Positions 47,861 through 58,000 of a DNA stretch of 64,000 bases are shown piece after piece (the first letter of the stretch is position 1; the number at the start of each line of letters is the position of its first letter). The DNA is taken from NCBI RefSeq assembly GCF_004798585.1, contig NZ_PPXQ01000006.1, positions 186,001 through 250,000 on the forward strand, read 5' to 3'. The position numbers and the translations under genes are program-made. Under the pieces are notes generated by a model that ran no database searches, had not been told where the DNA came from, and saw nothing but the letters and a program-made list of their open reading frames with translations. Source of the stretch: Massilia sp. Mn16-1_5. Lineage in GTDB: Bacteria > Pseudomonadota > Gammaproteobacteria > Burkholderiales > Burkholderiaceae_D.

Positions 47861-49020
47861 CCTTCATCACGCGGCGCACCGCGCTCGCGCTCGGCCTGGG
47901 CGCGCTGCTGGCCGGCACCGGCGTGCAGGCCGCCCAGCCGTCAAACTCCCCAGCTTCGATCTATTTCCCGCCTGCCGGCGAGTGGGCACGCAAGGCGCCC
48001 GCCGAGCTCGGCATGGACGCAGCACGCCTGGCCGCCGCCGTCCAGTACGCGCAAGGCCATGAAACCGAACGCGCCCTCGATTTCTCCGACCAGGAAGCGA
48101 CCTTCGGCAGCCGCCTCGGCTCGCTGCCGACACGCCGCGCCCGCACCAACGGCCTCGTCATCTACAAGGGTTATGTCGTGGCCGAGTTCGGCGACACGGC
48201 CTTTGTCGACCCGACCTATTCGGTGGCGAAGAGCATGTTGTCGACGGTGGCCGGCGTGGCCGTGCGCGACGGCCGCATCGCCAGGCTCGACGAGCCAGTG
48301 GTAAAACGCGTCAGCGACGGCGGCTATGCCTCGGACCGCAATGCGCTCGTCACCTGGAAGCACCACCTGCAGCAGGAAAGCGAGTGGGAAGGCAGCCTGT
48401 GGGGCAAGAATGCGGATTTCGTCGGCAAGGAGCAGTTCGGTGCCGGCGAACGCAAGCCGCGCACGCTCGAGGCGCCGGGCAGCCATTACGAATACAACGA
48501 CGTGCGCATCAACCGTTTTGCGCTCTCATTACTGCGTGTGTTCGGGAAACCGGTGCCCGAGGTGTTCCAGGAACAGGTGATGGACGTCATCGGCGCCTCG
48601 AACACCTGGAAGTGGGTGCCCTACACGAACAGCTATGTCGAGCTGAACGGCAAGCAGGTGGCGTCGGTCAGCGGCGGCACGCGCTGGGGCGGCGGCATGT
48701 GGATCAATTCCTGGGACATGGCGCGCTTCGGCTACCTGTGGCTGCGCGGCGGCGCCTGGAACGGACGCCAGATACTTCCCCCAAGCTACGTCAGGGACGC
48801 ATTGACGCCGAGCGCCCACGGTCCGGACTACGGCTACCTGTGGTGGCTCAACACCAGGGGCAAGAACCTGCCGGGCTTGCCGGCCACGGCCTTTGCCGCC
48901 CTGGGCGCGGGCAGCAACACGATCCTGGTCTCGCCGGAGCACGATCTGGTGATCGTCTGGCGCTGGCACGGCGGTAATGTGGCCGAGTTCGGCAAGCGGG
49001 TGATCGCGGCGATCCGTTGA
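47857..49020 (+). CDS. Exported serine hydrolase (beta-lactamase/class C family)
   Basis: 387 residues with an N-terminal export signal (TFITRRTALALGLGALLAG, Tat-like RR but weak) cleaved near VQAA. The nucleophile motif SxxK is Ser122-Lys125 (YSVAKSML). The second motif is around HYEYNDVRINRF, and a GxGG-type strand occurs at GTRWGGGMW. Layout resembles 6-aminohexanoate-dimer hydrolase or EstB-type esterases rather than a true AmpC, so no resistance is implied. Start overlaps the CYTH stop by four bases. Confidence 0.88.
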   Translation: MTFITRRTALALGLGALLAGTGVQAAQPSNSPASIYFPPAGEWARKAPAELGMDAARLAAAVQYAQGHETERALDFSDQEATFGSRLGSLPTRRARTNGLVIYKGYVVAEFGDTAFVDPTYSVAKSMLSTVAGVAVRDGRIARLDEPVVKRVSDGGYASDRNALVTWKHHLQQESEWEGSLWGKNADFVGKEQFGAGERKPRTLEAPGSHYEYNDVRINRFALSLLRVFGKPVPEVFQEQVMDVIGASNTWKWVPYTNSYVELNGKQVASVSGGTRWGGGMWINSWDMARFGYLWLRGGAWNGRQILPPSYVRDALTPSAHGPDYGYLWWLNTRGKNLPGLPATAFAALGAGSNTILVSPEHDLVIVWRWHGGNVAEFGKRVIAAIR

Positions 49021-49138
49021 CGGCTTACGTTAAATGGGCTCAAGCGTCGTACCGCGTGGGCTCGGGAGCCCGGTGAACCCGTGGGCCAGGCCATTGGCCT
49101 GGCCCACCCCTACATTAAGAAAAAATCTGCATAAAAAC

Positions 49139-49162
49139 TGGCGCTGATTCAGCGCCATTTTT
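49139..49162. terminator. Bidirectional terminator between serine hydrolase and DUF2863 genes
   Basis: TGGCGCTG (49139-49146), loop ATT, CAGCGCCA (49150-49157), then TTTTT; on the other strand a GTTTTTA tail follows the same stem. A separate GC-rich 12-base perfect hairpin without T tract lies upstream at 49081-49107. Confidence 0.8.
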
Positions 49163-49183
49163 CATGAATCTACCGCAGACCGC

Positions 49184-50443
49184 TCAGTGGAAATGCTCGG
49201 TCCCCGCAGGCGTATCTTCCGGCATCTCCGCATGCACCAGTTCTCCGGTCGGATCGGCGAACAGGGGCGCGCCGCAGTCGTCGCAGTACTCGGCGACATA
49301 CAGCTCGTTGATGCGCTTGATGTGGGTAATGCCCGCTTCGTTCAGGTGCGCGATGATCTCGTTGATCGGGGTCAGCGGCGCCGGCAACAGGCCGCCCGCG
49401 CCCGGGCCTTCCATCGGCGTGCCTTCCTCGTCTTCCTGGCCATACAGCGGCCAGACGATGCCGTACACGACTTCGGCGCTCTGGCGCAGGGTGAAGCCGA
49501 CGCGGTATTCGTCGATCTGGCCGTCGGCCGCTTCCTCGCCGAAGCCGGCGATCACGGCGCGCAGGTCCGACGCTTCCAGGTCCAGGGTATTGGTCAGGTA
49601 GTGCACGGCGGCGCGGATCGAGATCGGGCGGATCGCCTTGTCGGCTTCGCGGCAGGCCACGTAATACGCTTCCGGCAGCAGCAGCTCGACGCCGCAGCCC
49701 GGCAGCATGCGCGCGACGTTGGCGGTCGCCTGTTCGTGCCAGGCCGCCAGGGCGTTCGCGCGTTCCTTGTCGAAGTCGAGCTGGTGCTGGGTTTCCTGCC
49801 AGCGGAACAGCGGCGCATTCGCCGGGGCGACCAGCGCCACCAGCAGGTAGCGGGTGTCGGCCAGGAAGGGCGCAGTTTCCGGCGCGCGCGCGGCCGGCTT
49901 GACGCCCGCGTCCTTGTGCGCGGCCTGGGCCAGCTTGTGCGTCAGCGCATAGGTTTCGGCATGGGTGCGCGGCAGCTGGTCGATCGCATACAGGGTCGGC
50001 GCCATCGCCATCTGCACGCCTTCGGCCAGCAGGTGGGCCGAGAAATGGGCCGACAGGGTGGTCAGCAATTCCGCCGGGATCGTGCCCGAGCCAATGGAGA
50101 AGCGCGTCCAGGCCAGGATGGGCGCCGCCACCAGCAGCGCCTGCCATGCCACGTCCTTGCCGTCCTGCTGCTCGACCATCGTCGACGATTCGCTGACGGC
50201 CTCGACGCCGTCCATCAGCACGTCGTAAGCGGCGAGGTCGTCCTTGAACAGGGCGTTGAGCGCGGCGTCGATGCTTTCCTGGTGGTTGGTCCTGAGCAGT
50301 TTCTGCAGCTGCACATCCAGTTGGCGTTCCCAGGTGCGTTCTTCCACGCGGCTGGCGGACTGCACGATGGCCTGGGCAATGCTGGAGAGACGCTGGCTTT
50401 CTGCGGAAAGTTTGTTGGATGAATCTTTGGAGGGACGACGCAT
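49184..50443 (-). CDS. DUF2863 family protein
   Basis: 419 residues from MRRPSKDSSNKLSAESQRL; the longer frame to 50488 lacks an RBS. It is a soluble conserved protein found mainly in Burkholderiales. The N-terminal helix SIAQAIVQSASRVEERTWE is followed by a long alpha/beta body, and the end carries EYCDDCGAPLFADPTGELVHAEMP with a CxxC that could bind metal. The C-terminal His-x-His (EHFH) end is notable. No function has been assigned to the family to my knowledge. Confidence 0.85.
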   Translation of the reverse strand: MRRPSKDSSNKLSAESQRLSSIAQAIVQSASRVEERTWERQLDVQLQKLLRTNHQESIDAALNALFKDDLAAYDVLMDGVEAVSESSTMVEQQDGKDVAWQALLVAAPILAWTRFSIGSGTIPAELLTTLSAHFSAHLLAEGVQMAMAPTLYAIDQLPRTHAETYALTHKLAQAAHKDAGVKPAARAPETAPFLADTRYLLVALVAPANAPLFRWQETQHQLDFDKERANALAAWHEQATANVARMLPGCGVELLLPEAYYVACREADKAIRPISIRAAVHYLTNTLDLEASDLRAVIAGFGEEAADGQIDEYRVGFTLRQSAEVVYGIVWPLYGQEDEEGTPMEGPGAGGLLPAPLTPINEIIAHLNEAGITHIKRINELYVAEYCDDCGAPLFADPTGELVHAEMPEDTPAGTEHFH

Positions 50444-50634
50444 AGCGCTGAAAGAGTCTCTTGTAAAAGGTGAGGTTCGAGGGGTCATGATAAACCCTTA
50501 TCCCCGGTATTGTAGTTGATTCGGTCACATGCCATGAACACAACGGGGAGGGCGGGGCTCGGCGGCAGATGTTGTACGAAGTGCACATCCGCCTTGCCGC
50601 AGCACAGCGCGCTCCCGGTCCAGCCCATCAATAC

Positions 50635-50663
50635 TTGCCAAATGCACCAATAGAAATCATAAT
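50635..50663 (+). promoter_or_regulatory. Promoter of the siderophore receptor
   Basis: TTGCCA (50635-50640), 17-base spacer, CATAAT (50658-50663); each hexamer differs from consensus at one position. The -10 element overlaps the Fur box. Confidence 0.7.
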
Positions 50664-50679
50664 GCGAATCGTTCTCATT
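50661..50679 (+). promoter_or_regulatory. Fur box
   Basis: AATGCGAATCGTTCTCATT is an imperfect 19-base inverted repeat of the Fur type (left arm AATGCGAAT, right arm GTTCTCATT). It overlaps the -10 element of the promoter, so iron-loaded Fur would block polymerase. Confidence 0.8.
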
Positions 50680-50731
50680 TCTTCTCCCGTTCGCAGGCGA
50701 TGCCGGCAGCCGGGCAGGCAACAACCCGACG

Positions 50732-53059
50732 ATGACCATGACCAAGACGAGTCCAGCAGCAACGAGCGCTTCCCCCTTCATCCGCAGCCGCAAGCATGCG
50801 GCGCCAGGCCTGACCGGTTCTGCACTCGCCGTGCTGGCCACGCTGGCCGCGCCCCTGGCGCAGGCCGACGGCGGCAACAAGGACGTCGACCCGACGATCC
50901 CGAAGGTCGAAGTCACCGGCGCCGCGCGCCGCGACGTCCAGGCGCCGGTCGCCTCGAGCTCGGACAAGTTCACGGCGCCCCTGCTGGACACCCCGAAATC
51001 GGTCAGCGTCATCCCCCAGGAAATCATCTCGCAAACGGCGGCGGTGTCGCTGACCGACGCACTGCGCAGCGTGCCGGGCATCACCGTCGGCGCGGGCGAG
51101 GGCGGCAATCCGGTCGGCGACAACGTCTTTATCCGCGGCTACAACGCCCAGACCGACACCTATGTCGACGGCATACGCGATTCCGGCTCGCAGTCGCGCG
51201 AGATCTTCAACCTGGAACAGGTTGAAGTCGTGAAGGGGCCGAACTCGGCCTACGGCGGACGCTCCTCGGCCGGCGGCGGCATCAATCTGGTGAGCAAGTC
51301 GGCCCAGCAGGATAATTTCAATAACGCCTCGGTCGGCATCGGCACGGATAAATACCGCCGCGTCACCGGCGACCTCAACCGCACGCTGGGCAACAATGCC
51401 GCTTTCCGCCTGAACGTGATGGCGCACGAAGCGGACGTGGCCGGCCGTGACGTCGTCGGCGGCGACCGCTGGGGCATCGCGCCGACGGTCACCTTCGGCC
51501 TGAATGGTCCGACGAAAGCCATCCTCAGCTACTACCACATGCAATCGAGCGAGATTCCGGACACCGGCATCCCGTTCAACAACCCGTTCACGACCGGCGC
51601 CAACGTCGCGAAGAACGGCGACGGCACCCCGATCGACGTGCCGCGCGAGACCTTCTACGGCCTGGCCAACCGCGACTTCCGCGACACCAAAACCGACATC
51701 GGCACCATCGACCTGCGCCACGAATTCGGCGGCGGCCTGGTGCTGCGCAACGTCACCCGCTACGGCAAGTCGAAGAACGACTTCGTCTGGACCCAGCCCG
51801 ACGATTCGAAGGGCAACGTGGTCTTGTACGGCACCGTCTGGCGCCGTGCCAACACCCGCGTGACCGACACGGAAACGATGGCCAACACCACCGCGCTGAC
51901 CGGCAAGCTGAGCACCGGCGCGATCAAGCACAGCTTCAATGCCGGCGTCGAATTCAGCCGCGAGACGACCGAACGCGCTGCCTACCTGTTCACCCCAGGC
52001 ACCAACAATCTGTTGACCGGCAACACGACCTGCGCCACCTCGGGCGCGGCCACCGGCTACAACTGCGCACCGCTGGTCAATCCGAATCCCTACGATCCTT
52101 GGGTCTATACCCGCAGCGTTTCGCCGGCATTGACCAAGGTGAAGACCAACACCCGCGCCGTGTATGCCTTCGACACCATCGAATTCAATCCGCAGTGGAT
52201 GCTGAACATCGGCGCGCGCTGGGACGAGTTCAAGACCGCGCTTGATACCGCCGCCGGCCCGACGAGCGCCGCCACCCGTGCGCGCGTCGACACCAGCTTC
52301 GATACCTACCAGGCCGGCCTGGTGTACAAGCCAAGCGCCAACGGCAGCATCTACGTCTCGTATGCGACCTCGGCCACGCCGCCAGGCAACGACGGCGGCG
52401 ACGGTCTGGACGGCCTGACGGTCGCAGTGCAGAACCTGCAGCCGCAGGAAAGCAAGAACTGGGAACTCGGCACCAAGTGGGAAGTGCTGAACAGCCGCCT
52501 GTCGCTGAACGCCGCCGTGTTCCAGAGCAAGATGAACAATGCCCGCGTCACCTCGCCGGACGGGACCAGCCAGAACGTCGGCCGCAAGGAACTGAAGGGC
52601 CTGGAGCTGGGCTTCTCGGGCAAGCTGACCAATGCCTGGCAAGTGTTCGGCGGCTACACCTGGCTTGACGGCATTGTCGCCGACAACGGCTACCTGAACG
52701 TCGGCACCACGGCCGCGCCGCGCTACGAGCCGTCTCCGTACAACGGCAATATCTTCCCGACCACGCCGAAGCACAGCGCCTCGCTCTGGACCTCGTATGC
52801 CTTCAACAAGGACTTCAGCGCCGGCATCGGCATGAACTACGTGGACAAGGTCTACGCCAACATCAACAACACGAAGTACGCGCCGAGCTACACCCGCTTC
52901 GATGCGATGGCCAGCTACAACCTGAACAAGAACATCGCGCTCCAGCTGAACATCCAGAACCTGGGCGACAAGCTCTACTTCGACCGCGTGTCCTCGCCGC
53001 ACTATGCGGGCGTGGGTGCCGGCCGCTCGGCGAGCCTGACGGCGAACCTGAAGTTCTAA
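50732..53059 (+). CDS. TonB-dependent siderophore receptor (Fiu-like)
   Basis: Outer-membrane receptor of 775 residues. The long N-terminal signal region ends near LAQA-DG. The plug domain covers about 70-205 (LDTPKSVSVIPQEII ... LRSVPGITVGAGEGGNPVGDNVFIRGYNAQTDTYVDGIRD). The 22-stranded barrel ends in Phe (LTANLKF). Similarity is to catecholate receptors such as Fiu. The partner gene next door is a PiuC/YbiX-type hydroxylase, the usual Fiu neighbour. Two cysteines in CATSGAATGYNC suggest a disulfide-closed extracellular loop. Controlled by the Fur box upstream. Confidence 0.95.
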   Translation: MTMTKTSPAATSASPFIRSRKHAAPGLTGSALAVLATLAAPLAQADGGNKDVDPTIPKVEVTGAARRDVQAPVASSSDKFTAPLLDTPKSVSVIPQEIISQTAAVSLTDALRSVPGITVGAGEGGNPVGDNVFIRGYNAQTDTYVDGIRDSGSQSREIFNLEQVEVVKGPNSAYGGRSSAGGGINLVSKSAQQDNFNNASVGIGTDKYRRVTGDLNRTLGNNAAFRLNVMAHEADVAGRDVVGGDRWGIAPTVTFGLNGPTKAILSYYHMQSSEIPDTGIPFNNPFTTGANVAKNGDGTPIDVPRETFYGLANRDFRDTKTDIGTIDLRHEFGGGLVLRNVTRYGKSKNDFVWTQPDDSKGNVVLYGTVWRRANTRVTDTETMANTTALTGKLSTGAIKHSFNAGVEFSRETTERAAYLFTPGTNNLLTGNTTCATSGAATGYNCAPLVNPNPYDPWVYTRSVSPALTKVKTNTRAVYAFDTIEFNPQWMLNIGARWDEFKTALDTAAGPTSAATRARVDTSFDTYQAGLVYKPSANGSIYVSYATSATPPGNDGGDGLDGLTVAVQNLQPQESKNWELGTKWEVLNSRLSLNAAVFQSKMNNARVTSPDGTSQNVGRKELKGLELGFSGKLTNAWQVFGGYTWLDGIVADNGYLNVGTTAAPRYEPSPYNGNIFPTTPKHSASLWTSYAFNKDFSAGIGMNYVDKVYANINNTKYAPSYTRFDAMASYNLNKNIALQLNIQNLGDKLYFDRVSSPHYAGVGAGRSASLTANLKF

Positions 53060-53076
53060 AAGACAGAACATGTTTT

Positions 53077-53119
53077 GCGCGGCCCTCCTTGCTTGAAGCG
53101 GGGAGGGTCGCGCTATTTT
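53077..53119 (+). terminator. Hairpin between receptor and hydroxylase genes
   Basis: GCGCGGCCCTCC (53077-53088) pairs with GGAGGGTCGCGC (53102-53113) with one G-T pair, followed by TATTTTC. Probably an attenuating terminator that lowers expression of the hydroxylase relative to the receptor. Confidence 0.6.
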
Positions 53120-53138
53120 CGGAAAAGGAAATCAGCCC

Positions 53139-53819
53139 ATGATGCTCCATATCCCAGGTGTACTCAGCCAGGAACAGGTCGCGCAGATGCGTAAGCGCCT
53201 GCAGGAAACCGACTGGATCGACGGCCGCGCCAGCGTCGGCCCGCAGGGCGCGCAGGTGAAACGCAACCGCCAGCTGGCAGAAGGCTCACCGCTCGCCGTC
53301 GAGCTCGGCCAGACGGTCAGCGCCGCGCTGATGGCTAATGCGCTGTTCTTCTCGTCGGTCCTGCCGCTGCGCATCCTGGCGCCTTACTTCAACAGCTACG
53401 GCGGCGGCGAGCACTACGGCCTGCACGTCGACGGCGCCATCCGCGCCCAGCGTCCCGGCCTGCCGGCGATCCGGGCCGACGTCTCGACCACCGTGTTCCT
53501 CAGTGAGCCGGACGAGTACGAGGGCGGGGAACTGGTCGTGGTCGACGCCTACGGCACCCATGAGGTCAAACTGCCAGCGGGCGACGCCATCGTCTATCCT
53601 GCGGGCAGCGTGCACCAGGTCTTGCCGGTCACGCAGGGCGAGCGCATCGCCTCCTTCCTCTGGACCCAGAGCATGGTGCGCGAGGACAGCAAGCGCGCGC
53701 TGCTGTTCGAGCTGGACACCAACATCCAGAAGCTGCGCGCCGCGCACGGCGAATCGGATGCCACGGTCGGGCTGACCGGGCATTATCACAACCTGCTCAG
53801 GATGTGGGCGGAGGTTTAA
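53139..53819 (+). CDS. piuC: PKHD-type Fe(II)/2-oxoglutarate hydroxylase (PiuC/YbiX)
   Basis: 226 residues, the normal family length. The jelly-roll oxygenase iron ligands are His96 and Asp98 (YGLHVDGAI) and His159 ([10 protein letters not shown]). The 2-oxoglutarate-binding Arg lies in ERIASFLW. C-terminal helix [13 protein letters not shown] is typical. These enzymes are encoded beside catecholate siderophore receptors and are iron-regulated; the exact substrate is not established. It follows the receptor after 79 bases containing a hairpin. Confidence 0.93.
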   Translation: MMLHIPGVLSQEQVAQMRKRLQETDWIDGRASVGPQGAQVKRNRQLAEGSPLAVELGQTVSAALMANALFFSSVLPLRILAPYFNSYGGGEHYGLHVDGAIRAQRPGLPAIRADVSTTVFLSEPDEYEGGELVVVDAYGTHEVKLPAGDAIVYPAGSVHQVLPVTQGERIASFLWTQSMVREDSKRALLFELDTNIQKLRAAHGESDATVGLTGHYHNLLRMWAEV

Positions 53820-54322
53820 CGCCGCTGCATCATCGCCCGCGCGTAGATGAAGCGCACGCCGTAATAGATCGCCGCGCCGGCTGCTGCGAAGACGGCTGCC
53901 GCCATCATCGGCAGCACTGCCCCGAAGGTCCAGGTCATGCCGATCACGAAGCCGAGCACGCAGGCGGCGCGGTGGATCGGATAGAACAGCGCGAGCAGGG
54001 CCAGTGCCTGTACCAAGGTATCGAGCGCGCCGTTCTGGCCCGCCGTGAACAGCAGCGACAGCACGGCGCCGAACACCACGGCACCCGTGAAGGCGGCGAA
54101 ATCGCCATGCGCCGCATGCGGCCTGGCGGCGCGCCGGCGTTCGATGCGTCCCAGCAGGAACCAGGCCAGCAGCGGCAGGGTCAACAGGCCCCACCAGTTC
54201 GACAGCGCGGGCAGGCTGGGGTCGGCCAGCAGGTGATGCGCCGGCACGCCGCCGTGCAGGTGCTGCCAGCCAAGCAGCGCGGCCATGATGAGTGTGATCG
54301 CAAGGCAAGCTTTGGTACGCAT
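53816..54322 (-). CDS. Multipass membrane protein, hypothetical
   Basis: 168 residues from [20 protein letters not shown]; the extended frame needs a TTG at 54367. About four hydrophobic segments, the first doubling as a signal anchor, with a basic loop ([11 protein letters not shown]) between helices 2 and 3. No family recognised. Its stop overlaps that of the convergent hydroxylase gene by a few bases. Confidence 0.7.
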   Translation of the reverse strand: MRTKACLAITLIMAALLGWQHLHGGVPAHHLLADPSLPALSNWWGLLTLPLLAWFLLGRIERRRAARPHAAHGDFAAFTGAVVFGAVLSLLFTAGQNGALDTLVQALALLALFYPIHRAACVLGFVIGMTWTFGAVLPMMAAAVFAAAGAAIYYGVRFIYARAMMQRR

Positions 54323-54549
54323 GTGACCCCCGAGGAGTGTTGAGTTACCGATCTCCTCGATTATCAATACATTATTAAATTATTGGCAAGCGCTATCTGT
54401 TGCAGATGTGCGATTTTCGAGTCACCGTGTATTTGGCGGCGCTGGCCGATGCGATATTCTGCCTCCCGAACCTCGTTGCTTCGATAACCGATCCATGCGA
54501 AGATCACCCGGCTCAATCAATTGCTACCGGACAAGAAGCCGCTGCCCGC

Positions 54550-55017
54550 ATGAAATACCTGGCCATGATCCTCATCGCCATTGCCGCCCTCGTCGCCGCA
54601 GGCGTCACCGGCCTCAGCTTTTATCTATGGCCGACGAGCCTGGGCGATCATCGCTTGAATGTCACGCCGGCCATGCTGGAGCGACTCGCCGACTTGAAGC
54701 GCGAGCGCAAGTTCGGGCCGGATGATGCGACGTTTTATCCCGGCGCGCGCAACGAGGCGGAACGTGCCGCCGCCCAGCTCGCCGCCGATAGCGCGATCCA
54801 GGCGCTGATCGACGACCTGCCGGCGCATCCGCGACGCGCGGTCGTACTGGGCCATATGAAGCGGACGCTGGCCGGGTTCACGACAATCGAGTCGGAAGAG
54901 CGGGACCGCATGCTGTTCTACCTGGGACGCGCGCTGGATATTTGCGGCATCGAAAGCTCGTCGGAATTGTTCAATGTCTGGCGCTATGGTTTTCCCTATG
55001 GCTGGTTCCTGCGCTGA
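54550..55017 (+). CDS. Membrane-anchored hypothetical protein (DUF4844-like)
   Basis: 155 residues from MKYLAMILIAIAALVAAG; a longer frame to 54400 lacks features. One N-terminal membrane helix (or uncleaved signal) is followed by a helical domain. The end (RMLFYLGRALDICGIESSSELFNVWRYGF) recalls DUF4844 proteins, a tentative match from memory. Convergent with the hybrid kinase. A 227-base region upstream, AT-rich near 54360-54400, is its likely promoter. Confidence 0.7.
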   Translation: MKYLAMILIAIAALVAAGVTGLSFYLWPTSLGDHRLNVTPAMLERLADLKRERKFGPDDATFYPGARNEAERAAAQLAADSAIQALIDDLPAHPRRAVVLGHMKRTLAGFTTIESEERDRMLFYLGRALDICGIESSSELFNVWRYGFPYGWFLR

Positions 55018-55023
55018 GCGGGT

Positions 55024-58000
55024 TCAGCCAGATGCCGCCCGGGCAGACGCCGGTACCGCCTCCGCCAAGGCTCTGCGCAAGGCCGTCATATCGACCGGCT
55101 TCACGAAGTAGTGCTGGAAGCCCGCCGCCTTGGCCAGCACCTTGTCGTGTGCCTGCCCATAGCCCGTCAGCGCGATGAACAGGGCGTCCCTGGTTTCGGG
55201 AATGCCATGCAGCCGCCGCGACAGCTCGTAGCCGTCCATGTCGGGCAGGCCGATATCGAGAATCATGGCGTCGGGGTGCAGGCTTGCCGCTTCCTTGATT
55301 GCGCTGCTCGCGTTCTCGCGGATCGTCACTTGATGACCTTGTGCCTGGAGGAGGGCGGCCAGGGACTCAGCGGCGTCGACGTTGTCGTCGACGACCAGGA
55401 TGCGCAAGGGGGATGGCTCGTCTTCCGTCGCAGCCGCCGCGAAGCCGTCGGCAGCTTTCCATTCCTTGTTCAGGAGCGGAAGCGACAGGGTAAAAGTGCT
55501 GCCCTTGCCGGGGCCCTCGCTGTTGGCCGTCACATTACCGCCGTGGAGGGTCATGATGCTCCTGACCAGCGCCAGGCCCAGCCCGAGGCCGCCCTGCGAG
55601 CGGTCCGGCGTGCGCTCCGCCTGGGTGAACAGGTCGAACACGTGCGGCAGCAGCTGCGCATCCATGCCGATGCCGTCGTCGGCGACGCTGACGTGGGCGC
55701 AGGACGCCTTCACTTCCATGGCGAGCACGATATGGCCGCCCAGCGGCGTGTATTTCGCCGCGTTGTTCAGGAGGTTGGTCAGCACCTGGACCAGACGCGT
55801 GCGGTCGCCCAGCACGGCGGCGTCGTCCTGCGCGAGGCGGACGCTCAGCCGATGCTGGCGCGAGTCGATCAGCGGCGTCGACTGCTCGATGGCGCCGTGG
55901 ATGACGTCGCGGATGGAGAGCTCCGACTTCTCGATCGACACCAGCCCGCGCGTCACGCGCGACACGTCCAGCAGATCGTCGACCAGCTCGGTCATGTGCC
56001 GCACCTGGCGCGAGATGATCTCGCTGTATTTTCTGATCGTACTGTTATCGGGACTGGCGACCGTCAGCAGATTGGCCGCCGTGCTGATCGGCGCCAGGGG
56101 ATTGCGCAGCTCATGGGCGAGCATGGCGAGGAATTCGTCCTTGCGCCGGTTGGCCGCTTCCAGGGCTTCTTCCGCTTCGCGCTGGATCGTGATGTCGGTG
56201 TTGGTGCCGAACCAACGCACGATCTGTCCGTGCTGGTCGCGGATCGGCACCGCGCGCGACAGGAACCAGCGGTATTCGCCCTCGGCGCTGCGTAGAGGGA
56301 ACAGGTCTTCCCAGGGCGTCTGCTGTTCGACGATATGGGTGCGGAACTTGGCCTTGACCGCTTCCACGAAGTCGGGATGGTGCACCTTTTCCCAGCCCCA
56401 TCCCTTCATGTCCTCGAGTGTAGTGCCGGTGTAGGCGAACCAGCGGTTGTTGTACCAGAAGATCGACCCGTCGCTGTCGGCCATCCAGGCCAGCTGCGGG
56501 ATGTTTTCCGCCAGGGTCCGGAATTGCACTTCGCTTTCCTTGAGTGCCGACTGGGCCTTCCTGATCTCGCTGATGTCGAGGACGTAGGCGATGCCCTCGT
56601 CCCGGTCGCCCTGGTAATTGGCGGCGCCGACATAGACCGGCAGGCGGCTGCCGTCCTTCCGGAGGTATTCCTTCTCGAACGCTTCCATGTGTCCTGTCGC
56701 CTGAAGGACGGCCAGGCCCCGCCTGTCCGCGTCTTCCCATTCAGGAGGCGTCAGCTCGCGCCAGGACAGGCCGTCCCGTTCGAAGTCCTCGCGCGCGTAA
56801 CCGAGCATCCTCAGGAAGGCATCGTTGACCTTGACGATGCTGCCGTCGTAGCGGTACTGCATGACCCCGATGACGTTCGAATCGGTAATCGCCTTGAACT
56901 GGAATTCGGTGCGCTGGCGCGCTTCCTCCGCCAGTTTCTGTTGCGTGATGTCGATGACGACACCCGGCATCCACGCAGGCTGGCCGCTCGCGTCGAGATC
57001 GATCTTACCGCGCGCATGGACGTGCCGGATGCCGCCGTCGCGCAGGCACAGGCGGAACTGGTATTGATAGGGCTTGCGGGCGGCGAGCGACTGCGCAATA
57101 TTGGCTTTGACGGCCTCGCGATCGTCGGGGTGGATGGCGGCGAGGTAGGCCGCCAGCGGACCACCCCCGGCATCCTGCCTGGAGATCTCGAACAGCCGTG
57201 CGAAGTTGCAATCGGCATAGACGCGGTCGGCCTGGATGTCCCAGGTCCAGGTGCCGATTTCCGCGGCGCTCAGGGTGCCTTCCAGCCGCAGCTGCGCATC
57301 CTGCAGCTGCGCGCGCAGGACTTTCTGGCCGTGAATGTCGGTGCAGGTGCCGATCCAGCGTTCGATCCCGCCGGCCTGGTTCCGGATCGGCAGGGCACGT
57401 GCCAGCATCCAGTGATATTCCCCCGAGCGGTGCCGCAGGCGGTATTCGATTTCGTAGGGCTCGCCGGTGGCAAGGCTGTGCGCCCAGGCGATCCTGGTGC
57501 GCGGCAGGTCGTCGGGATGCAGGATCGATCCCCAGTTCTGGCCGATCGTGTCGCCGACCGCGATGCCGGCAAATTCGTAATGCTGGCGGTTGTAGTAGTC
57601 GTGGTAACCGTCGGGCAGGGCCGACCAGACCATTTGCGGCATGGCGTCCGCCATCAGCCGGAAGCGGGCCTCGCTTTCCTCGACGGCCTTCTGCTTCAGG
57701 ATATGGTCGGTGACATCCTCGACGCTGTGGATGATGTAAGCGACTTCTCCAGACGGGCCGAAGACGGGGCTGTTGAGGGGTTTCCAGTAGCGCACCTCGA
57801 ACTCGCCCTCGGCCGCGCCGCGCTTGGGGATATCGTATTTTTGCAAGGCCATCGCATCCGGACGCCCGAATTGCAGCACCCGCTGCAACGAGGCGCGCAG
57901 GTTCCTAACGCCGGTCGCGCCGGGATCGTTCGGATTGTCCGGAAAGACCTCGAACAGGTTCCGCCCCAGGATCTGCTCGCGCGTGGTCATGGTCGCGCGC

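Noticed and set aside
49081..49107. Perfect 12-base stem with 3-base loop after the serine hydrolase considered as the main terminator
   Set aside because: No T tract on either strand; the hairpin at 49139-49162 with T tails is the better terminator. May be an mRNA 3' stabiliser.
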